Below are positions 15,401 through 19,670 of a DNA stretch of 19,670 nt, in pieces. The translations under genes were made by a program, and so were the position numbers. The notes beneath the pieces were generated by a model that saw nothing but the letters and a program-made list of their open reading frames with translations, was not told the origin of the DNA and ran no database searches. This stretch comes from Eggerthellaceae bacterium (lineage in GTDB: Bacteria > Actinomycetota > Coriobacteriia > Coriobacteriales > Eggerthellaceae), in assembly GCA_003452695.1 (NCBI GenBank), contig DMNP01000120.1:1-19670 (forward strand), in the 5' to 3' direction. Each line of letters begins with the position of its first letter. Positions within the stretch are counted from its first letter, which is position 1.

Positions 15401-18400
15401 GCGCTTAATGCGGAGGGCCTGACGATTTCGATTGCGGATGTGTCCCATAAAGGCACGCCGTTCGTGTCGGCCGAGTATAACGGCAACGCCTTCGAGCTTG
15501 ATAGCTCGCAGGCTACGGTTTCGTACTATACCGATGAGGGGCTCACACAAGAGGCACCAACTCCGTTCGCCGTTGGCCCCGTGTATGCCAAGATAGTGGC
15601 AACCGAAGATGGCGATTTTACGGGCGAGCTGAATACGGTTTCGTTCAATGCCACCAATACGGCCCCTGCTCTTGCGGAGGGCGTTGAATCATCCGCCACG
15701 GCTACGCAGTTCGTGGGCCTGGACTGGACGGTCGAACTGGAGAAAATCTTCGTAGACGCCGATGACGATACGATGACCTACACCGTGTCTGTCGACGGCG
15801 CTGCCCCTGTAGCAACCGAAGCCAGCTACAGCGTTGCAACACCCGAGACCGGTACAAAGACCTTGGTTTTCACAGCTAGCGATCCGTTTGCTGCGGGCGC
15901 AACCTACACCGTTACTCTTTCGCAGCGCGAGGTCCAGAAAGTGACGATTGATTATACCGTCGAGCTGAAGAATGCATTTGCGTTTGCTCCGCAGTTTGGT
16001 GCTGAGGTGACGAACGATGAAGCCGAAAAATACGGCTTGGCCGACAAAGTCGAAGGGGTTTCCGCCCTTGACGCCCTCGTTGTAGCACATAAGAAGAAGT
16101 ACGGCGAGGCTTTTACGCCTGAGACGGTCGACGATTACATCACCATCAACGAATACGATTACCTTACGAGGTTCTTCGGCACGCGCAACGCCAACTGCGG
16201 CTTTGCCGTGAATGGCGAAGCTCCTATAGACAAGACGAAACCGACGAGCCAGAGCGCCGCATATGAGGGTCAGGATTATTACGGCCTGTCCTTCCTAGAA
16301 GCGCAGCTTAACGATAGCGACTTCGTCGAGTTCTTCGAATACTCATCGAGTTACGTCATGGACTACTATGCCTGGTTCGCAGACGATGCAGGCGAGCGCA
16401 TGGACGAAGCCACGATTGAAACCGGCGAGGAATTCACCCTGAACGCAAAGGGCTATTGGTACAGCTGGTATGGCCAGGCAGTCGATGAGAGCCGTCGCTC
16501 GGGTAACGCACTTGTGGATGAGGGCTTATGCGAAGATCTTCCTATAGTTTCCATTGGTGAAGATGGCGTTGCGTCGGCGCTCGATCCAGCGGCAGCTTTC
16601 GATGAGGACGGAGCTGCCACGGTATCGTTCTCCAAGCCTGGCACGTACATTCTGGCAATCCAGGGCGACGCCTACACGGACATCATTAGCTCCATCATCA
16701 AGGTGACCGTTCTGGCGCGCCCGACTTTGGCCGAAGGCGTCGAGGCGGCGGTTAGCGCTAAGCAGTTTGCGGGTCTCGACTATGAGCTCGATCTTACCGA
16801 AATCTTCGCTGATGAGGATAGCGATTCATTGACGTACACGGTGTCTGTCAACGGCGAAGCAGAGCAAGAAGCTGCCGAAAGCTACTCCTTCAAGACCCCC
16901 GAAACGGGTGTAACCAGGCTCGTGTTCAAGGCGAAAGACAGCGATGAGCTCGTTTCGAACGATACCTATACCGTGGAGCTCACGCAGCGTGAGGAGACGA
17001 GTGCCAAGGTGGACTTCACGTCGCAGATGACCGGAGCCTACCTGCATGCCCCGCAGTTCGGCGTAGACGTGTCCAACAGGAAGGCCGAGGACTACGGCTA
17101 TTCCGACAAGGTAGAGGGCGTCTCGGCACTCGACGTGCTCGTGGCAGCCCACGAGCTGGTGTTCGCCGAGGACTTTACGCCGCAGACCGCCGAGGATTAT
17201 TTGGTCATCGGTCGTTATGGGTCGCCGAGCAAGCAGTTCGGCATTGAGCCGATTACTTCGAGCGGTTATTTCTCGACGACTACATTTAGCGGCGGCTTCT
17301 TCGTCAACAACGCGTTGCCGAACGATGGCACTAAGTATGACGAGGACAACTACAATGGCACGACCGTCTGCACGCAGCCTGTCGCGGACGGGGACCTCGT
17401 AGATTTCTTCTTCTTCGAGAGCGAGTACTACGGCGACACCTACACCTGGTTCACGGACGCCGACGGGGCCTACGCCCGCGAATTCGACGCCGTGGCAGGT
17501 GAAGACCTGAATCTGGTCCTCAAGGGATTCTTCGCTATGAATGCCTCGTTGTTCAAGGATGCCGCCGAGATGGCGGCCAGCGATAGGGCCAGCGTAGTCG
17601 ATGGTGCCCAGCTCTACACCGTGGATCTCGGGACCGGGGCGCTGACCGCCGTGGAGGGCGCCGTGACAGACGAGGGCGAGGTCGCGTTGAACCTCGCCGA
17701 GCCGGGCGAGTACTGGGTTACCGCCTACGACGGCGAGTCCACGTTCAATCCGATTCTCACGCTGACCAAGGTGAACGTGAAGGCCCGTCCGCAGCTGGCC
17801 GAAGGCGTCGAGGCGGCTGTCGGTGCTGAGACGGCTACAGGGCAAGCGTACGAAGTAGATTTGGGCGCGATTTTTGCGGACGCAGACAATGACGAACTAA
17901 GCTACACGGTTTCAGTTGATGGAGCCGAAGCCGTTTCGGCAGAGGCGGCATTCAGCTACACGCCCGAAGAGCTCGGTACGACAACGTTCGTGTTCAAGGC
18001 GAGCGACGGCGAGCTCGATTCGACCGATACGTATACGGTTACCCTTACCGCCAAGGAGCCGGTGACAGCTAACGTTACCGTCTCCATCAGCAAGTACGGC
18101 GAGCTCGTTCAGGGCAAGGACGGCAACCTGGTCGCGCAGCTGCCCGTCGAGCTTACTGGCAAGCTAACTTACACCATCGACGACGCTCTGCGCGCGGCCC
18201 ACGAGGCCGCCTACGAGGGCGGCGCCGCCGAGGGCTATGCGACGGCCATGACTCAGTGGGGCCTCGGCCTGAGCAAGCTGTGGGGCGACACGAGCGGCAA
18301 CTTCGCCTACCAGGTGAACTACGGCGACGCGGAGGTCATGGGCGTGACCGACGCAATTCCCGACGGGGCCGCGATCGATGCGTACATCCTGGAGAGCTGG

Positions 18401-19670
18401 TACCCCGACACCGAGAACTACTCCGCGTTCGACAAGGCTACAGCTACCGTTAAAACTGGTGAACCGCTTGAGCTGACGCTGAGCGACTTCTCCTACGACG
18501 AGAGCTTCAAAATGGTGAAGGCTCCCGTCGAGGGCGCGGCCGTGCACGTGGCCGGCGCCGCGGCGCCCGAGGGAGCCCCGACCACCGACGCCGAGGGCAA
18601 GGCGTCCATCTCCTTCGACGAGCCGGGCACCTACGTGGTGACGGCCGCCAAGACCAAGGTCGTGGGCGGAGCCGAGGTAACCGCCATAACGGCGCCCGTG
18701 TGCGTGGTCACGGTTATCCAGAAGCCGCTGGCAACTGCTGTTGACAAGGAAGTGCTCGATCTTCGTGCCGACATGGCTGCCGACTACGCTGACCGCATCG
18801 TTGCAAGCGCGGATGGCACAGACGTTTCCGAAACCCAGCTCTGGGTGCCCGTGGATGCGAAGCAGGCGTTGGACGAGGCCATCACTGCTGCTAAGAAGGC
18901 CGTAAAGGAAGCCACCTACGTTGAAGAGCTGGATGCGAGCAAGGATGCTCTGGCAGAGGCGCTCGAGACAGCTAAGGCCGCTGCCAAGCCCGGCACGAAG
19001 GAGGCCGTCGACAAGGCCGCTGCCGATCAGGCTGCTGCTGCTGAGGTAAAGGCACTGATCGACGCGCTGCCGGCCGCCGACCAGGCGACCGCAGACAACG
19101 CGGAGGCCGCCGCCGCGGCCAAGGCCGCCTACGACGCGCTGACCGACGACCAGAAGGCGCTCATCGAAGGGACCGACGTTGCGAAGATGAACGACGTGAA
19201 GGCCGCGGCCGATGCTGATGCTGCCGCGAAGGCCGCGGCCGCCGAGCAGGCCGCCGCCAAGCAGGCCGCCGCGAGCGAGCTGGGCGAGGCCCTGCAGGCC
19301 GCCAAGTCCGCCAACGTGGTGGACGCGAGCGACGAGGCCAAGGCCGACCTGGCCCAGGCCATCCAGGCGGCCGAGGCCGCGCTGGCGAACGACGCGGCCA
19401 CGGCGGCCGACCTGGCGAGCGTCAAGGACGCGCTGAACACCGCGCTCGGCGCCGCCGAGGCGCAGCAGGCCGCAGCCGACGAGCAGGCAGCCATCGACGC
19501 CGCCGTGAAGGCAGCGCTGGACAAGGCCGCCGCAGCCGCCGTTCAGGCCAAGATCGACGCGCTGCCGACTGCCACCGAAGCAACTGCCGACAATGCGGAG
19601 GCCGCCGCTGCTGCCAAGGCCGCCTACGACGCGCTGACCGACGAGCAGAAGGCGCTCATCGAAGGGACCG
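9494..19670 (+). CDS. Giant exported multidomain surface protein: beta-helix (GLUG) blocks plus three DUF4430 transcobalamin-like units; 3' end beyond window
   Basis: One frame stays open from 9494 to the window edge (at least 3392 residues); no stop was seen on reading it through. The start follows AAGGAAAGGA, and a signal peptide comes next (core VMTTLLSVVLVLGLTPAG, cleavage near AWA, residue 32). Domains by residue: beta-helix 1, about 63-420, with DPYVISDAAGLQKLA and FDGDGHTI; Ig-like, about 421-530; linker; beta-helix 2, about 654-975; two PEGA/carboxypeptidase-regulatory-like units (LPNGTYSYTAEAFGY, LPDGTYSYTVSARGY), about 977-1135; beta-helix 3, about 1139-1467; two more PEGA-like units; beta-helix 4, about 1635-1967; an Ig/MBG-like segment; three [cadherin-like + DUF4430] units, 2055 to about 3080; and a FIVAR-like helical Ala-rich tail. 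DUF4430 resembles the transcobalamin C-terminal domain. With the B12 riboswitch upstream, a corrinoid-binding cell-surface role is the favoured inference. The C-terminal anchor is not in the window. Confidence 0.9.
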   Translation, partial: MDASKRSPFQRVMTTLLSVVLVLGLTPAGAWAAPANTGGGGDTSQTGQTLVTTGIDLQTQAEGEWTGTGSETDPYVISDAAGLQKLATDVNSGTAYADTYFKLGTDIDLSGIANWTPIGYNTNNTARDAKSFKGTFDGDGHTILSMTITGRPESLPSAMTFGLFGAAQGTLKDFVVKGDINTGTTITSGDVYLSGVVAQGTASTLAIENVGSEVSITGYGKYVGGFIGRSSSLNFSIKGCYNKGDISITSTAARVGGFVGEGGLAGSSITACYNAGDISLDANNYNLGRERCVAGFVANSTAAYPIKSCFNFGKLSYKYDGTSTNYGAMVGFTNNHWYDNSDNYYLSHNMFNTYSDPAVEQTDRAIGGTSYSFQTATAVDAATLKSAETLAALNNTEYEAGKGYFQTGADYPLLYWEQAGNPTITTQPQGFKLTQGASGQALTVEAALPESGMTGSNGTLSYQWYSCEHDADVSTATAIENATSASYMPNVSEVGVTDYYCIVTNTFTPEGAIEALTPTTTSEVAVVNVQDNNDASIPNVTTKLISGADVENPADATAITSAAQADSVYLYATIDGLTYTDGEISYKIVQTAPDATIEDVENVAGVNAEGIATILEPINTYALGANAITVTVTNTYQLDKKANASESVDLEVSGKTIGTADELIALAAQVNDGDNFENRTVTLTADIDMAGKTFSPIGDANKTQFKGEIDGGGHTINNLTIADQDYAGLVGYANGAKIHDLEVAGSISGSLFAAGIVAYANNVEVSRVANHAAVSQTVGSNYSSGAGGIFGYATTASKVSQSYNDGAITGKTRVGGIVGYGNAVTVADCYNLGTITNTGTANQYDNGTGGIVGNTSSSTYGDPAVIITNAYNAGTVVPPAGATRSYGSIAYAQVASDSTTYPTCSNVFYLEGTSDVSIGRNLSNSYDATSTYADLVKPLTTATLPAAFTTLGDKWQQAPTNYHDGYPALSWETVPAASLVTFGFADNPVPDNVHLTLTVGEKTVTPVAQGDDTYTALLPNGTYSYTAEAFGYTTQTDDFTVESQARTVTIPAFTASAKQSVTFTVVDEENDPIDSPTIVVKNAEDTVMEGEYATEAGYSLPDGTYSYTVSARGYVAKSGTITVNGATVSETVALQVLPAAWDGDLKSEPLQQDDVYQIGHAAELAWLAQEVNAGNLTAPVSAILTADIDLNSKPWTPIGTADKPFVGSFDGQGYSIQNIASITTTGNYGIFANVGSATTASEIKNVTVDGAFTVSGNYAFGGLVGEMVNTTVSNCGSSVDISNAPDSNKGAGGLIGLISSGGTSSVTACCFDGLIDGGGSSGGDGSNLGGIVGFNANAGTIIDSCYSAGFTNKMYHYAGGIIGNAGATTTVKNTYSLHKFGKKGSNAGILAGYGASNYTFENCYYVVGDSLTTAAVNGSSYGTQPDDPTGVSKLDSAAGLNAADLSESFVSKPWVNDGVPVLTWEKTPNAAKVTFTATSFPDDTEITLAKGEGDSITAVKGDNAFEAYIVETAQGEYTYTAKAFGYKTKSATVEVAAEDVTVSLGEFEEAPKQAVTFSVSDSEGTALAAGSYTVVVMNAAGTVQTANSDGTYSLPAATDYAYGISARGYTPAVDTFDIAEVTTTGTTIGATLEKLPVAWDGENSYEPETDAQGVYQIGTPYELAWLAKQVNAGAFEEPVSAVLTADIDLNSKPWISIGNADHPFVGTFDGQAHAVSGLSMTAATNGDYLGLFGKVGNISELTTLKSFTVSGELNANAQKIYIGGIAAAISNTTIENCGSNINLTKLDDGMPGAGGVVGAVLEGGTSSVKASYSTGDIASKQNNYGEFFGGIVGKNLAEGLTIDSCYAVHEYGTMYDSIGGIIGASSTTATVSNCYAASTYTTAGRSWGTKKIGAIGGDASSSTFTNCYYIVPDGSKVTAAVSDADAPGVTKVDSAADITAEKLGDAFQDGRVFAPGAATLAWEPLPEKLALNAEGLTISIADVSHKGTPFVSAEYNGNAFELDSSQATVSYYTDEGLTQEAPTPFAVGPVYAKIVATEDGDFTGELNTVSFNATNTAPALAEGVESSATATQFVGLDWTVELEKIFVDADDDTMTYTVSVDGAAPVATEASYSVATPETGTKTLVFTASDPFAAGATYTVTLSQREVQKVTIDYTVELKNAFAFAPQFGAEVTNDEAEKYGLADKVEGVSALDALVVAHKKKYGEAFTPETVDDYITINEYDYLTRFFGTRNANCGFAVNGEAPIDKTKPTSQSAAYEGQDYYGLSFLEAQLNDSDFVEFFEYSSSYVMDYYAWFADDAGERMDEATIETGEEFTLNAKGYWYSWYGQAVDESRRSGNALVDEGLCEDLPIVSIGEDGVASALDPAAAFDEDGAATVSFSKPGTYILAIQGDAYTDIISSIIKVTVLARPTLAEGVEAAVSAKQFAGLDYELDLTEIFADEDSDSLTYTVSVNGEAEQEAAESYSFKTPETGVTRLVFKAKDSDELVSNDTYTVELTQREETSAKVDFTSQMTGAYLHAPQFGVDVSNRKAEDYGYSDKVEGVSALDVLVAAHELVFAEDFTPQTAEDYLVIGRYGSPSKQFGIEPITSSGYFSTTTFSGGFFVNNALPNDGTKYDEDNYNGTTVCTQPVADGDLVDFFFFESEYYGDTYTWFTDADGAYAREFDAVAGEDLNLVLKGFFAMNASLFKDAAEMAASDRASVVDGAQLYTVDLGTGALTAVEGAVTDEGEVALNLAEPGEYWVTAYDGESTFNPILTLTKVNVKARPQLAEGVEAAVGAETATGQAYEVDLGAIFADADNDELSYTVSVDGAEAVSAEAAFSYTPEELGTTTFVFKASDGELDSTDTYTVTLTAKEPVTANVTVSISKYGELVQGKDGNLVAQLPVELTGKLTYTIDDALRAAHEAAYEGGAAEGYATAMTQWGLGLSKLWGDTSGNFAYQVNYGDAEVMGVTDAIPDGAAIDAYILESWYPDTENYSAFDKATATVKTGEPLELTLSDFSYDESFKMVKAPVEGAAVHVAGAAAPEGAPTTDAEGKASISFDEPGTYVVTAAKTKVVGGAEVTAITAPVCVVTVIQKPLATAVDKEVLDLRADMAADYADRIVASADGTDVSETQLWVPVDAKQALDEAITAAKKAVKEATYVEELDASKDALAEALETAKAAAKPGTKEAVDKAAADQAAAAEVKALIDALPAADQATADNAEAAAAAKAAYDALTDDQKALIEGTDVAKMNDVKAAADADAAAKAAAAEQAAAKQAAASELGEALQAAKSANVVDASDEAKADLAQAIQAAEAALANDAATAADLASVKDALNTALGAAEAQQAAADEQAAIDAAVKAALDKAAAAAVQAKIDALPTATEATADNAEAAAAAKAAYDALTDEQKALIEGT
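12907..15400 (+). repeat. duplicated beta-helix blocks 3 and 4 of the giant protein
   Basis: Block 3 (from 12907) and block 4 (from 14397) share order and wording: AAWDGD/VAWDGE, VYQIG, ELAWLA, VNAG, LTADIDLNSKPW and PFVGSFDGQ/PFVGTFDGQ. At DNA level ACAGCCGACATCGACCTGAA followed by CAGCAA is identical in both. Each is followed by similar GG(I/L)(V/I)G turns and a DSCYS/DSCYA turn. The spacing is about 1490 bases, including the PEGA-like linker, so the duplicated unit is linker plus beta-helix. Confidence 0.8.
15656..18720 (+). repeat. three tandem [cadherin-like + DUF4430] units
   Basis: Units start at 15656, 16718 and 17786 (residues 2055, 2409 and 2765), with lengths of 354, 356 and about 312 residues. 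Each opens with (N)xxPxLAEGVE, then IFxDxDxDxxxYTVSV and TYTVxLxxxE (a calcium-type cadherin-like fold by pattern). The DUF4430 part of units 1 and 2 has APQFG, YG(L/Y)(A/S)DKVEGVSALDxLV and a late aromatic YxWFxD. Unit 3 is diverged (YTIDDALRAAHEAAY, GNFAYQVNYG). All three keep the Leu-rich helix and the glycine-aromatic strand expected of transcobalamin-like C-terminal domains. Confidence 0.72.
19118..19670 (+). repeat. long-period repeat in the Ala-rich helical tail
   Basis: The 58 bases at 19118-19175 recur at 19613-19670 with one change (GAC to GAG), 495 bases apart. They encode AKAAYDALTD(D/E)QKALIEGT. The surrounding protein also repeats (ALPxAxxATADNAEAAAAAK), giving a 165-residue period that probably continues past the window. 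The segment is coiled-coil or helical-bundle-like and probably spans the cell wall. Confidence 0.85.

Noticed and set aside
16826..17845. 339-codon minus-strand frame inside the giant gene
   Set aside because: Antisense shadow; the plus frame carries the repeated cadherin-like and DUF4430 motifs without interruption.

Overview
The window looks like chromosomal DNA from a high-GC Gram-positive gut actinobacterium of class Coriobacteriia, probably Eggerthellaceae. This is an inference from the GC-rich codon use, Ala/Gly-rich inserts in housekeeping enzymes, large signal-peptide-bearing surface proteins built from GLUG/beta-helix, DUF4430 and FIVAR-like modules, and DUF4143 ATPases. No rRNA, tRNA or CRISPR array was seen.

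Layout. Positions 1-63 hold a 24-bp inverted repeat. A DUF2064 (CofC/MobA-like) nucleotidyl/glycosyltransferase-type gene runs on the minus strand (1182-127) and carries a Gly-Ala repeat insert. Diverging from it, mazG (1684-2856) is followed without a gap by a small alarmone synthetase (2857-3654), closed by a bidirectional-type terminator. Next comes about 1.2 kb without an intact gene (3727-4954): a DUF4143-ATPase remnant and several inverted repeats, including a 43-bp pair. Two small secreted proteins follow, one fibronectin III-like (4955-5794) and one with YD-type repeats (6204-7052), separated by a second terminator of the same design. A tyrosine-recombinase remnant (minus strand, about 7150-7290) precedes an intact DUF4143 ATPase (7507-8781).

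The most interesting unit is 8926-19670. A good sigma-70-type promoter drives a class I cobalamin riboswitch (8988-9279), then a strong intrinsic terminator (9361-9402), then one uninterrupted reading frame from 9494 to the window edge (at least 3392 residues, still open). It has a signal peptide, four GLUG-type beta-helix blocks with Ig-like and PEGA-like linkers, three tandem [cadherin-like + DUF4430/transcobalamin-like] units, and an Ala-rich helical FIVAR-like tail. A B12-sensing leader on a giant exported protein with transcobalamin-C-terminal-like domains suggests a surface corrinoid-capture protein made when B12 is scarce.

How the genes fit together. MazG and the alarmone synthetase form a tight nucleotide/(p)ppGpp operon. 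The secreted proteins and the giant protein form a surface-protein region interspersed with mobile-element and ATPase debris, as expected of accessory DNA.
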